Both the position numbers and the translations under genes were made by a program. The notes beneath the pieces are model-generated. The model was not told the origin of the DNA. It was given only the letters and a program-made list of their open reading frames with translations, and searched no databases. A stretch of DNA of 64,000 nt, from contig JAOPWH010000256.1 in the NCBI GenBank assembly GCA_025965795.1, positions 54,459 through 118,458 of the forward strand, read 5' to 3'. Below, piece by piece: positions 49,789-58,347 of the stretch. Every line of letters begins with the position of its first letter. Positions within the stretch are counted from its first letter, which is position 1. The stretch is from Blastococcus sp. (GTDB lineage: Bacteria; Actinomycetota; Actinomycetes; Mycobacteriales; Geodermatophilaceae).

Positions 49789-50190
49789 TCAGAGCTCCGC
49801 CGGCGGGGCGGACATCACCGGGCGCACCTCGATCGGCATGTTCAGCGGCTCCCCCCGGGGACCCGGCGCCGCGGAGACCCGCGCCGCCAGCTCGACGGCC
49901 CGCTCCTCGGTCTCGCAGTCGAGGATCCAGTAGCCGGCCAGGAACTCCTTCGTCTCCGGGAAGGGCCCTTCGGTCACCAACGGGCTGTTCCCGTTCCCGC
50001 TGCGCACCAGCTTCGCCGTGTCCGCGCCCGCCAGGCCCTGCGCGTCGACGAATTCGCCGGACGCGACCAGCTCGCGGTTCACGACGTGCATGAACTCGAT
50101 GTGCGCCTGCAGCTCCTCACGGGTCCAGGTGTCGATGCCCGGGAAATCGGCCGTCGCGGCGCTGAACTGCATCAGCATCATGTACTTCAT
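49789..50190 (-). CDS. YCII/DGPF-domain protein partnered with the ECF42 sigma factor
   Basis: 133-residue protein of the YCII-related DGPF family. It begins MKYMMLMQF, with VTEGPFPETKEFLAGYWI (the DGPF-type motif, here EGPF) and NMPIEVRPVM in the last third. DGPF proteins are encoded with ECF42 sigma factors and are thought to be regulated by, or to modulate, that sigma factor. ATG 50190 follows GAGGAG. The stop and the probable start of the sigma factor overlap, so they form one unit. Confidence 0.88.
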   Translation of the reverse strand: MKYMMLMQFSAATADFPGIDTWTREELQAHIEFMHVVNRELVASGEFVDAQGLAGADTAKLVRSGNGNSPLVTEGPFPETKEFLAGYWILDCETEERAVELAARVSAAPGPRGEPLNMPIEVRPVMSAPPAEL

Positions 50191-50295
50191 GTCTGGCTCC
50201 TCAGTGTCAGCGTCCCGGTCGGGCGCTCTCGAGCAGTAGTCGAAGCCGGTCGGCGAGGCTCTACATGCCCGGCCGATCTGTTTCCGCGGTCGGTC

Positions 50296-50802
50296 TCAGA
50301 CCGTGCGAGAGCGCTGCCGGCGCCGGGCCCGGACCCCGCTGACGAGCATCCACAGCAGGGCGACGGCACTCCCGCCCACCATGCCCTGGGCGAAACCGGC
50401 GAAGAAGCCGTGCGACGGCGCCACCCGGAGGACGCCGACGAGAAAGGCGATGAGCAGCGCGACGTACGGAACGAGACGCAGCCGCAGCAGGCCTGCCGGG
50501 TCCTCGATCCGCACCCCGAGACGATGTGCGTAGGCGAGGGTCACGGCCGCGGCGACGCCCACGACCCCGAGCAGCGTGCTGGCGTACGGCAGGGCAGCCG
50601 CACCGCCCAGCCACACCATGCCGGTCGCCGTCGCGAGCGCCAGCCACAGCATGAGCTGCAGGCCCACGGCGCTCGCCTCGTTCCAGACGTCGCGCCGGCG
50701 CTCCTCGTCGTAGAAGGGATGGTTCAGGTCCCCGACCGCCTCGGCCGCCGCGACGAACCACCCACCGCGACGCGGAAGGACGTCGTCCCCGGACGCGCTC
50801 AC
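50296..50802 (-). CDS. Four-helix membrane protein coupled to an XRE regulator
   Basis: 168-residue integral membrane protein. After a soluble N-terminal 40 residues (with DLNHPFYDEERRRDVWNEAS) it has four hydrophobic segments and ends in a basic tail RARRRQRSRTV. The GTG start at 50802 overlaps the stop of the XRE regulator gene (GTGA). Pairs of a short HTH regulator with a small membrane protein of this kind are common in bacteria, and the regulator may respond to or control it. Function unknown. Confidence 0.75.
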   Translation of the reverse strand: MSASGDDVLPRRGGWFVAAAEAVGDLNHPFYDEERRRDVWNEASAVGLQLMLWLALATATGMVWLGGAAALPYASTLLGVVGVAAAVTLAYAHRLGVRIEDPAGLLRLRLVPYVALLIAFLVGVLRVAPSHGFFAGFAQGMVGGSAVALLWMLVSGVRARRRQRSRTV

Positions 50803-51062
50803 AGGCCCACTCCCATCTCGTCACCGCGACCGGGCCGGTCGGCCTCGGACGCCTCTCCGAACAGTGCTTCCACGGTGCCGGCGAGCCGCTGCGCGATCGC
50901 GAGTGCCAGGTACACCGAGGGGGCGTAGTCCCCCGCCTCCACGGCCACGACCGTCTGGCGCGTCACGCCGACGTCCCCGGCGAGCTCCGCCTGGGTGATC
51001 CCCTGAGCCGTACGGGCCGCTCGGACGCCGTTGCGCCGGCCCCTCGCCGAGGTTCTCCCCAT
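50799..51062 (-). CDS. XRE-family helix-turn-helix regulator
   Basis: 87-residue DNA-binding protein of the YozG/Cro type. The HTH reads RTAQGITQAELAGDVGVTRQ followed by TVVAVEAGDYAPSVYLALAIAQRL, the family's common pattern; the tail is short and acidic. ATG 51062 has no ribosome-binding site, but a good promoter (TTGACA-17-GACACT) ends seven bases before it, so the mRNA is probably leaderless. The stop overlaps the start of the membrane protein gene by four bases. Autoregulation is plausible, given repeats in the promoter. Confidence 0.88.
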   Translation of the reverse strand: MGRTSARGRRNGVRAARTAQGITQAELAGDVGVTRQTVVAVEAGDYAPSVYLALAIAQRLAGTVEALFGEASEADRPGRGDEMGVGL

Positions 51063-51069
51063 GGCGGGA

Positions 51070-51098
51070 AGTGTCAGGTCTACCGGACATCGTGTCAA
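51070..51098 (-). promoter_or_regulatory. Promoter for the XRE-membrane protein operon
   Basis: Read on the minus strand: perfect -35 TTGACA (51098-51093), 17-base spacer, -10-like GACACT (51075-51070), then seven bases to the ATG at 51062. An 8-bp palindrome GACATGTC (51107-51114) and two GTGTCA copies (on the plus strand) overlap it and could be operator sites. Confidence 0.55.
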
Positions 51099-51133
51099 GT
51101 AGCCCTGACATGTCGGATGCGGGCGTCGATCGT

Positions 51134-51985
51134 TCAGAGCAGCCCCTCGGCACGGCACCACGCCCGAGCGTCGGCGACGCCCTGCTCCACCGCCTCGACG
51201 AACCGGCGCCGACGGAAGTTGAACAGGTAGTGCAGCGGCACCTCGGCCTCGATCATCCGCACCGTGACGTGCCGGCCGTACGTGCCCGCCTCCCCGCGGG
51301 CCAGACGGGCGTTGCTGTGCTCGATCCTGGCAAGGTCCGCCCGCAGCCGGCTGTTGGTGGCCAGCTCGAAGATCCCGAAGAACTCCCCGACCGGCCCGTT
51401 CCGCCAGCGCCCTGCCGTGCTGGTCGTCCAGATGATCCAGAGCTCGTCGGCACCCTGCTCGATGGCGTGCTCCAGGTTGGCGGCGCCGGCGTGCACCGCG
51501 TCCACGTAGACCTGGCCCTCGAGGGTCACCGGCGGGAAGAAGATCGGCAGCGATCCGGCCGCCACGAGCACGTCCTCGTTCATCCGCGCCGGCGGGATCA
51601 CCTCCAGCCGCTGCCGGGTGAAGTTGTAGACGTTGAAGCTGGCCCGCCGGTCGGTGCCGCGGATCGCGTTCCAGTCGAGATCGAACGCCGGGAAGACGTT
51701 GCGACGGATCCGCCGGTAGGTGAGGAAGGACTCCGCAACCGGCAGCCGGAGGAGCTCCCGCCAGTTCGGCGCGATCGCGCGCAGGGGGCGGAACGCGCGC
51801 CAGTTGTCGGCGATCCGCCGTCCGGACATGCCCTGACACCACATCGCGAGGTTGAACGAGGCCGCACTGACGCCGTCGGCGTGGTCGAACTCGATCTCGG
51901 CCTCGTCCAGCCAGACCTGGAGCACCCCGGCCTGGTAGGCGATCTTCAGACCGCCGCCGGCGAGGATCAGGGACCGCCTCGTCAT
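51134..51985 (-). CDS. Patatin-like phospholipase family protein with altered motifs
   Basis: 283-residue protein of the patatin fold. The glycine-rich oxyanion loop is LILAGGGLKIAYQAGVLQVW. The nucleophile motif is GVSAASFN, where GxSxG is expected, so the last glycine is alanine. The catalytic Asp motif reads VDAVHAG instead of DGG/A. These changes suggest weakened or altered acyl hydrolysis, or a non-catalytic role. ATG 51985 follows AGGAGG. It is flanked by the XRE pair downstream and by a divergent plus-strand gap of about 190 bases upstream. Confidence 0.83.
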   Translation of the reverse strand: MTRRSLILAGGGLKIAYQAGVLQVWLDEAEIEFDHADGVSAASFNLAMWCQGMSGRRIADNWRAFRPLRAIAPNWRELLRLPVAESFLTYRRIRRNVFPAFDLDWNAIRGTDRRASFNVYNFTRQRLEVIPPARMNEDVLVAAGSLPIFFPPVTLEGQVYVDAVHAGAANLEHAIEQGADELWIIWTTSTAGRWRNGPVGEFFGIFELATNSRLRADLARIEHSNARLARGEAGTYGRHVTVRMIEAEVPLHYLFNFRRRRFVEAVEQGVADARAWCRAEGLL

Positions 51986-52178
51986 GGTGTGCCCTCCTGG
52001 CCGTCAGATCCCTGGTCCGCACCGGCTCGGGCACGCCAGGTCGGCACGGCGCGGAGCGTCCCGACTTCCGTGGAAGGCGTCAAGGGAGCGACGCCTCCTC
52101 CACCGTCACCCTGCTCGGGTGACCGTTCCCCATGACGGTCGCATCGACCGGAGGCCGGCCTCGGGCCCGGCCGCGCGG

Positions 52179-54308
52179 CTACTCCTGGGGACGAGCCTCG
52201 GTGACCGCCCGGTACACGGCCTCGGCCGACAGCGGGAGCTGCCTCAACCGCACGCCGGTCGCTCGCGCCACCGCGTTGCCGATGGCCGGAGCCACGCCCA
52301 GGTTTCCGAACTCCCCCACCGGCTTCGCACCGAAGGGCCCCGTGCCCTCCGTGTCACCGACGTTGACGACGGTCAACGGCGGCATGTCCGGCGCGGTCGG
52401 CAGCTTGTAGTCGCCGAGGCTGCCGGCCAGGACCTGCCCGTCCTCCACCGGCAGCTCCTCCATGAGGGCCGCACCCAGGCCGAAGGCGAAGCCACCCTCG
52501 AGCTGGCCGCGGTGCGACAGCGGGTTGATCACCGTGCCCGTGTCCGCCACCAGCACCGCGGAGAGGACGGTGATCTGGCCCGTCTCGACGTCGACCTCGA
52601 CCTCCACGGACACCGCGCCGAAGGCGTGGCTGTCCTCAGCGCGCGGTGCCTCTGCCTCCCGGGCGACCTCGATCGGGAACCGCGGTGCCTCCGCGAGCAT
52701 CTTCCGGAGGTCGGTTGCCGCCAACAAGGTGGCCGCGCCGAGCACCCGGGTCACCCGGCTGGCCCCGGCACCCTGATCGAACATCGCGACGGCCGTCGGC
52801 TGCTGGATCACCTCGATGCACGATTCGTCCACTCCGAGGGCGGCGGCGGCGACGCGCGCGATCATCGTGACCGTGCCGCTGCCCTGGTCGGCCGCACCGG
52901 TCACGACCTCGAAGCGGTCGGCATCCAGCGCCCGGAGAACGACCCCGCCGCGCCCGGCACCGCCCTTGCGGCGGTAGACCGCGATCCCGACTCCCCGGCC
53001 GGGTGACCGGGTCGCCGTCCAGTCGACACCAGCGGCGGCGCGGGACAACACCTCCTCGGCCACCGTCGCAGCGCCGTCGGCGACGCGGTCGGCGCCGCGC
53101 AGATTGCGCCGGCGCAATTCGAGGGGGTCCAGGCCGAGCTCCTCGGCGATCAGGTCGACGTGGGTCTCCCCCGCGAACACTGCCTGGACCTCGCCGGGAG
53201 CGCGCATGTGCCCACCCGGCACCGAGTTCGTGTAGACCGTCCGGAGACGGTGCCTGGTCGCGGGGACGGCGTAGGCGGACATGGTGTCCAGACCGCCGTG
53301 CGGCACCAGGTCCGCGGCGGCCTTGCCCGCGGCGTAGGCGCCGCCGTCGAAGACGACGTCGGCGGAATGGGCGACGAAGACCCCGGTCCGCGTGACGCCC
53401 GTCCGCAACGTGATCTCGGCGGCGTGCCGGGGTCCGGCGCCGCTCAGCTCCTCGACGTAGGACATGACCGAGCGCACCGGTCGACCGGTCGCGCGGGCGA
53501 GGTAGAAGCAGACGAACTCGTCGATGGAGAAACCTTTGCCGCCGAAGTCGCCACCGATGAAGCGGTTGTAGACGTCGATCTTCTCGGCGGGGTGCCCGGT
53601 GACCGCGGCCATGTGCGACCGCAGCGTGAACGGCGCCTTGTTCGTGGAGATGACGTGGCAGACCTCGCCCTCGAACCAGACGAGGGCGCCGTGCGGCTCG
53701 ATGTACCCCTGATGCTGCCGGGGGGTGCGAAAGGTGTGCTCGAAGACCCGGTCGGCAGCCTCGAAGGCCCGCTCCATCTCCTCGGGGTCATGGCCGGTCA
53801 GCAGGTCGCCCTGCAGGTTGAGGTGCTCAAGCAGTTCCCGGGTGCCGCCGCGCATCGTCAGGTAACCGGCGGCCTCGGGATGCAGTACAGGCGCGTCCGA
53901 TGTGAGCGCCTGCCGCGGGTCGAACACCGGCGGCAGGTCGTCGTAGTCCACCTCGATGAGCCGGACGGCCTCCTCGGCGGCCTCCCGCGTCTCGGCCGCA
54001 ACGGCGGCGACGCGCTGCCCGATGAACCGGACGCGGTCGGTGGCCAGCACGGGCAGGTCCCGAAGGTGCCGGCCGAACCGGACGTCACCGATGTCGGCGC
54101 CGGTGAGGACGGCGTGCACACCGGCCGTCTCACGTGCGGCCCGCGTCTCGATCCGCGTGATGGTGGCGTGCGGTGTCGGGCTGGCCAGGCAGGCGACGTG
54201 CAGGACACCGTCCGGGTAGTGGTCGCCGGTGTAGCGGGCCTGGCCGGTCACCTTGAGGTGGCCCTCGTGACGAACCTCGGGCTGGGCGAAGGGCACGGCG
54301 GCGGTCAC
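52179..54308 (-). CDS. Molybdenum hydroxylase large (molybdopterin) subunit, xanthine dehydrogenase family
   Basis: 709-residue molybdopterin-binding subunit of a CoxL/XdhA-type hydroxylase. The first part has GQARYTGDHYPDG and a TRETAEEAV-like spacer; pterin and cofactor elements include FIGGDFGGKG, GGHMRAPGEVQ, GAGASRVTRVLGAA and, near the end, VGEFGNLGVAPAIGNAVA with the catalytic glutamate. It has MRAPG rather than the CODH active-site loop AYRCSFR, which argues against a form I CO dehydrogenase. GTG 54308 overlaps the FAD subunit stop (GTGA). A purine, N-heterocycle or aldehyde may be the substrate. Confidence 0.9.
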   Translation of the reverse strand: MTAAVPFAQPEVRHEGHLKVTGQARYTGDHYPDGVLHVACLASPTPHATITRIETRAARETAGVHAVLTGADIGDVRFGRHLRDLPVLATDRVRFIGQRVAAVAAETREAAEEAVRLIEVDYDDLPPVFDPRQALTSDAPVLHPEAAGYLTMRGGTRELLEHLNLQGDLLTGHDPEEMERAFEAADRVFEHTFRTPRQHQGYIEPHGALVWFEGEVCHVISTNKAPFTLRSHMAAVTGHPAEKIDVYNRFIGGDFGGKGFSIDEFVCFYLARATGRPVRSVMSYVEELSGAGPRHAAEITLRTGVTRTGVFVAHSADVVFDGGAYAAGKAAADLVPHGGLDTMSAYAVPATRHRLRTVYTNSVPGGHMRAPGEVQAVFAGETHVDLIAEELGLDPLELRRRNLRGADRVADGAATVAEEVLSRAAAGVDWTATRSPGRGVGIAVYRRKGGAGRGGVVLRALDADRFEVVTGAADQGSGTVTMIARVAAAALGVDESCIEVIQQPTAVAMFDQGAGASRVTRVLGAATLLAATDLRKMLAEAPRFPIEVAREAEAPRAEDSHAFGAVSVEVEVDVETGQITVLSAVLVADTGTVINPLSHRGQLEGGFAFGLGAALMEELPVEDGQVLAGSLGDYKLPTAPDMPPLTVVNVGDTEGTGPFGAKPVGEFGNLGVAPAIGNAVARATGVRLRQLPLSAEAVYRAVTEARPQE

Positions 54309-55171
54309 GCGCGGGCCTCCGCTACCAGTCGGCGCAACAGGCGCTCGGTGCAGACCCGGGCCATGTCGCGCTTGTAACCGCTCGTCCCGCGCCCGTCGCT
54401 GATCGGGTCGATCTCCCCGGGGACCACGTCCGCTGCGCCGGCCAGAACGTCCGGGCGGGTGCCGTTGCCGACCAGTGCGGCCTCCGCCGCACGGCATCGC
54501 ACCGGTACCGATCCCCCGCCGGCGATCGCGATCCGCGCATCCTCGAACCGGCCGTCGACCAGGGTGACCCCGGCGGCCACGGAGATCGTCGAGTAGTCGT
54601 CCCGTGTGCGCGGCAGGAACTTGAGATAGCCGGTGCGCATGCCGGCACGCGGCACCGGGACGCGGACGGAGCGCAGGATCTCCTCGGCCCCGACCACGGT
54701 CTCGAAGTAGCCGAGGAACATGTCGGCGACCGGTACCTCACGGGAGCCGTCGGGACCGGTCACCCGGGCCAGTGCGTCGTGCACCATGAGCATCGGCGGG
54801 AGGTCCTGATTCGGGTCGGCGTGCACCAGGCTGCCCCCCACCGTGGCCTGATTCCTGATCCGCACGGTCGCCACGTGGTGTGCCGCCTCCGCCAGGCCCG
54901 GGGCGGTGCCGCGCACGAGGGCCGACGTCTCGATCTCCCGCAGCGTGGTCATCGCACCGAAGGTGAGCCCGTCGGACGGCTGGGTGTCGACGCCGTGGAG
55001 TTCCCGGACACCGCGCAGGGCGATCACCTGCTCCGGCTCCGCCAGGCCGAGCTTGACCATGTTCATGAGGGACGTACCACCGGCGAGCACCACTGCCTCG
55101 TCGCCCAGGTCGGTGAGCAGTCCGACGGCCTCGTCCACCGTGGTCGGGCGGTGGTACTGGAAGAGGCGCAT
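54305..55171 (-). CDS. Molybdenum hydroxylase FAD-binding subunit
   Basis: 288-residue FAD-binding subunit (CoxM/XdhB type). The FAD-contact loops are VVLAGGTSLMNMVKLGL and HHVATVRIRNQATVGGSLVHADPN (typical GGN/NxxTxGG pattern), with a C-terminal domain containing GPDGSREVPV and KFLPRTRDDYSTISVAAG. The ATG overlaps the stop of the 2Fe-2S subunit gene (TGATG), and its own stop overlaps the large-subunit start. All three subunits of one heterotrimer are encoded in order of small, medium, large. Confidence 0.92.
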   Translation of the reverse strand: MRLFQYHRPTTVDEAVGLLTDLGDEAVVLAGGTSLMNMVKLGLAEPEQVIALRGVRELHGVDTQPSDGLTFGAMTTLREIETSALVRGTAPGLAEAAHHVATVRIRNQATVGGSLVHADPNQDLPPMLMVHDALARVTGPDGSREVPVADMFLGYFETVVGAEEILRSVRVPVPRAGMRTGYLKFLPRTRDDYSTISVAAGVTLVDGRFEDARIAIAGGGSVPVRCRAAEAALVGNGTRPDVLAGAADVVPGEIDPISDGRGTSGYKRDMARVCTERLLRRLVAEARA

Positions 55172-55662
55172 CAGGCCGACGTCTCGCGGGCCTCGGCCGC
55201 CGCCTCGAGTACGGCCGAGACGATCGAGTAGTAGCCGGTGCAGCGGCAGAGGTTGCCCATCATCCACTCGCGCACCTGCTCCGGGGTCGGTGCCGGGCAC
55301 TCGGCGAGCAGCGCGGTCGCCGCGACCACCTGTCCGGGCGTGCAGATGCCGCACTGGAAGGCACCGCATCTGAGGAAGGCGCCCTGGACCGCCGACAACT
55401 CACCGTCCTCGGACGCCAGGCCCTCCACGGTGGTGACGTCGCGTCCGTCCAGCTCACCGACCGGGACCAGGCACGCGGACATGAGCTGTCCGTCGATCAG
55501 GATGCTGCAGGCGCCGCACACGCCGACGCTGCAGCCCTCCTTCGTCCCGGTGAGACCGAGGTCCTCACGAAGGACGTCGAGGACGGGGCGAGCCGGCGAT
55601 GTGACGACCCGGCGCTGGAGTCCGTTCACGGTGACTGTGATCGTCTCGTGGCTTCCGGACAA
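55171..55662 (-). CDS. Molybdenum hydroxylase 2Fe-2S subunit
   Basis: 163-residue small subunit with two [2Fe-2S] clusters. The plant-type ferredoxin cluster is CSVGVCGACSILIDG...C; the second cluster is CGAFQCGICTPGQ with NLCRCTGY. This passes electrons from the molybdenum site to FAD. The start is TTG 55662, with GAGG upstream; no ATG or GTG gives a better N-terminus. It heads the operon, facing a divergent cupin gene about 170 bases away. Confidence 0.93.
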   Translation of the reverse strand: MSGSHETITVTVNGLQRRVVTSPARPVLDVLREDLGLTGTKEGCSVGVCGACSILIDGQLMSACLVPVGELDGRDVTTVEGLASEDGELSAVQGAFLRCGAFQCGICTPGQVVAATALLAECPAPTPEQVREWMMGNLCRCTGYYSIVSAVLEAAAEARETSA

Positions 55663-55833
55663 ATCAGTGCCTCGATCCGATTCACGATTCCGCCGGTTCC
55701 GGTGTCGACCGCTCGCGCCGTCGCTGGAGCAGTCTATTGCTCAGTCCATTCGGGAACAGGGTGGCGTCGGCGCATGTCAGGATGCGGGCGCTGCGTTCGA
55801 GCGCGGTGACGGTCGCCACGAACAGGGGAAGAG

Positions 55834-56391
55834 ATGACGCAGCCGCAGCCCATCCGCCGGATCGTCACCGGACACGACGAGTCGGGGCGGGCGCAGGTGC
55901 TGATCGACGCGCCGGCCGGCGGCATCAAGAGTCCGCGGCCCGGCCAGTTCTCCACGCTGCTCTGGTGCACGGACGGCGCGCCCGCCGACATGCCGATCGG
56001 GAGGGACGTCGAGGACATGGGTGCTCGCCCCCTGGGCACCTACCCTCCGGAGCGCGGGACCCGCTTCATGATCGCCGAGTACCCGGCCGGCAACGTCCCC
56101 CGGCGGCATCGCACGGAGACGATCGACTACATCATCGTCCTCTCCGGACGTATCGAGATGGAGCTCGACGACGGTGAACGCGTCGCCATGGGGCCGGGCG
56201 ACGTCATGGTGCAGCGGGGCACCTATCACGCCTGGCGCAATCCCGGGCCGGACGTCTGCCGCATGGTCTTCGTGCTCGTGGACGCGACGCCCCTGGGCAT
56301 CGGCGAGCCCCTTCGCCGGGGTGACGGTTCGGCACACGACCAGTCACCGCCGGCTGACGGCGCCGTCCGACCGGCCGCGGACGGCACCTGA
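55834..56391 (+). CDS. Cupin-domain protein
   Basis: 185-residue single-cupin protein. The second half has the metal-binding motif region [21 protein letters not shown] and [19 protein letters not shown], with His, Glu and His ligands visible. The N-terminal ~70 residues ([18 protein letters not shown]) resemble dioxygenase-like cupins that act on aromatic or ring-cleavage substrates. ATG 55834 follows GGGGAAG. It is divergent from the molybdenum hydroxylase operon and could act on the product of that enzyme, which is inference. Confidence 0.85.
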   Translation: MTQPQPIRRIVTGHDESGRAQVLIDAPAGGIKSPRPGQFSTLLWCTDGAPADMPIGRDVEDMGARPLGTYPPERGTRFMIAEYPAGNVPRRHRTETIDYIIVLSGRIEMELDDGERVAMGPGDVMVQRGTYHAWRNPGPDVCRMVFVLVDATPLGIGEPLRRGDGSAHDQSPPADGAVRPAADGT

Positions 56392-56415
56392 CCCCGGACT
56401 CCGGGTTCCGGGCGC

Positions 56416-56660
56416 GCAAGTGGGCCCGCGGGACGCGGAGTACCGGCTGATCGAGGAGCTGTGGGCCTTCGACGCCGGCCGGATCGCCGTCCGGTTCGCC
56501 TCCGAGTGGCACGACGACTCCGGCACCGGGTTCCGCTCCTACGGCAACGAGAACTGTCAGTTCGACGAGCAGGGACTGATGCGCGGCGGTATCCGACCGC
56601 CGCGACACCCGGCCGCCGGACCGCCGCGCGGACGACCGTCCCGGGCTGGGCGAACCAGGT
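56416..56660 (+). pseudogene. Decayed partial copy of the DUF1348 gene
   Basis: Remnant of a DUF1348/NTF2-like gene closely related to the intact one at 36731-37195. Codons from about 56438 to 56584 read [20 protein letters not shown] and then [14 protein letters not shown]; 41 of 49 residues match the intact copy by eye. Before it, RKWAR is in another frame; after it, [19 protein letters not shown] corresponds to the intact C-terminus ([19 protein letters not shown]), again in another frame. The first half of the gene is missing. Duplicate or horizontally acquired fragment, not a working gene. Confidence 0.78.
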
Positions 56661-56731
56661 AGGTCTGCAGCTGACAGCCGTGCTGGTGGCCGGGCGGCAT
56701 CCAGCTGGTCCGCCCAGCGCCCGGACGACGG

Positions 56732-58315
56732 TCAGCCTGCGAACAGCCCGCCGTGCCGCTCGCGGACGACGTTCTTCTGGATCTTCCCGGTCGAGGTCTT
56801 GGGCAGTTCGTCGACGACCACCACCGCCTTGGGCACCTTGTAGCCGTCGAGCCGTTCCCGCAGGGCGGCGATCAGCTCGGCCTCGTCGATCCGCTCGCCC
56901 GCCTTCGGCACGACGACGGCGGTGATCGCCTCGCTCCACCGGGGATGCGGCAGTCCGACGACGACCACTTCGGCAACCCGCGGATCTGCCGCGTACACGG
57001 CCTTCTCCACCTCGATGGAGGCGACGTTCTCGCCGCCCGTCTTGATGACGTCCTTGTAGCGGTCGGCGAACCACAGCACGCCGTCGTCGCCGAACCGGCC
57101 GACGTCGCCGGAGTGGAACCAGCCGTGCTCGAACGCGGCCGCCGTCGCCTCGGCGTTGCGCAGGTAGCCGCTCATCGTGCTCGGCCCGCGGTAGACGATC
57201 TCGCCCTGCTCACCTGCCGGAAGCAGCGTGCCGTCCGGCGCCATGATCCCTACCTGCACGCCGGTGATCGGCGTGCCGACGGCGCCGATGTGCGAGAGCT
57301 GGTGCTCGGGGCGGAACAGCGTGGTCACCGGGCTCATCTCGGTCTGCCCGAACAACAGCGCGAAGTCGCAGCCGAACCCCTCGAGGCAGCGCCGGATCAG
57401 CTCGTCGGGCATCGGGGCCATGGCGTAGACGGCCCGGCGCAGGCTGGACAGGTCGCGACCGGCGAAGGACGGATGGTCCAGGGCCGCGCGGAACATCATG
57501 GGCAGGCCGAACACCTGGGTGATCCGATCGCGCTCGATGGTGTCGAGGAAGACCTCGGGATCGAAGCCGCGCAGCACGTGGACGGTGGCCCCGACCAGCA
57601 CGGCCGGCGTGCAGAAGGCGTTGAGCTGGGCGGTGTGGAACATCGGCATCATCGCGGTGAACCGGTCGTCGCTGGTCCACCCCGACTCCAGCGCACCGGA
57701 CATCGAGGCGAGGTAGATGGTCAGCTGGCTGCCGACCACGCCCTTGGGGAAGGACGTCGTCCCGGAGGTGTAGAGGTAGCTCAGCGGGTCGCGGTCCGCG
57801 ACCAGGACCTCGGGCTCGCCGTCGTCCGTGCTGAGCAGGTCCTCGACGGTCGTCCAGCTCCGTCCGGCCGGCTCCTGCTCGTAGCCGCCGCCGGTGCCGG
57901 GCGCGACGATCACGTCGGCGACCTCGGGCACCTTCGCCACGGCGTCGGTCATGGCGCCCACGAGCTGGGCCTCCACCACCAGACCCCGGGCGCGGGAGTG
58001 GTCGAGCACGTAGCCGACCTCGTCCGGCCGCCAGCCCAGGTTGATCGGCACGCAGACCACGCCGAGCTTGGCGCAGGCGTAGTAGACGGTCAGGAACTCC
58101 GCACTGTTGCCCGACGCCAGACCCAGGGCGTCTCCTCGCCCGTAGCCGCGGTCGGCCAGGCCGTGCGCGAGGCGGTTCACCCAGGCGTTGAGCTCCGCGT
58201 AGGTCCACCGGCGGTCGCCGTCGACCAGAGCGACCTGCCCGGGCCGGACAGCCGCCGTGCGCGTCAGACTGTCGCCGACGTTGACCCGCTGGATGAGGTT
58301 CTCTGCCAGCTCCAT
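56732..58315 (-). CDS. AMP-forming acyl-CoA synthetase
   Basis: 527-residue adenylate-forming enzyme that activates a carboxylic acid to its CoA thioester. The P-loop motif is LYTSGTTSFPKGV, followed by LFGQTEMSPVT, WFHSGDVGRF, DRYKDVIKTGGENV and, near the end, LPKTSTGKIQKN (catalytic Lys). The N-terminus has MELAENLIQRVNVGD. ATG 58315 follows AGAAGG. It is the last gene of the AtuA-TetR operon and likely supplies the CoA substrate of that pathway. Chain length not determinable by eye. Confidence 0.92.
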   Translation of the reverse strand: MELAENLIQRVNVGDSLTRTAAVRPGQVALVDGDRRWTYAELNAWVNRLAHGLADRGYGRGDALGLASGNSAEFLTVYYACAKLGVVCVPINLGWRPDEVGYVLDHSRARGLVVEAQLVGAMTDAVAKVPEVADVIVAPGTGGGYEQEPAGRSWTTVEDLLSTDDGEPEVLVADRDPLSYLYTSGTTSFPKGVVGSQLTIYLASMSGALESGWTSDDRFTAMMPMFHTAQLNAFCTPAVLVGATVHVLRGFDPEVFLDTIERDRITQVFGLPMMFRAALDHPSFAGRDLSSLRRAVYAMAPMPDELIRRCLEGFGCDFALLFGQTEMSPVTTLFRPEHQLSHIGAVGTPITGVQVGIMAPDGTLLPAGEQGEIVYRGPSTMSGYLRNAEATAAAFEHGWFHSGDVGRFGDDGVLWFADRYKDVIKTGGENVASIEVEKAVYAADPRVAEVVVVGLPHPRWSEAITAVVVPKAGERIDEAELIAALRERLDGYKVPKAVVVVDELPKTSTGKIQKNVVRERHGGLFAG

Positions 58316-58347
58316 GGACCTTCTCTTCTCCTCGACGGGTGGATCGC

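Noticed and set aside
52179-55662. Aerobic carbon monoxide dehydrogenase
   Set aside because: The three-subunit layout fits, but the large subunit has MRAPG where form I CODH needs AYRCSFR, so a general molybdenum hydroxylase is safer.
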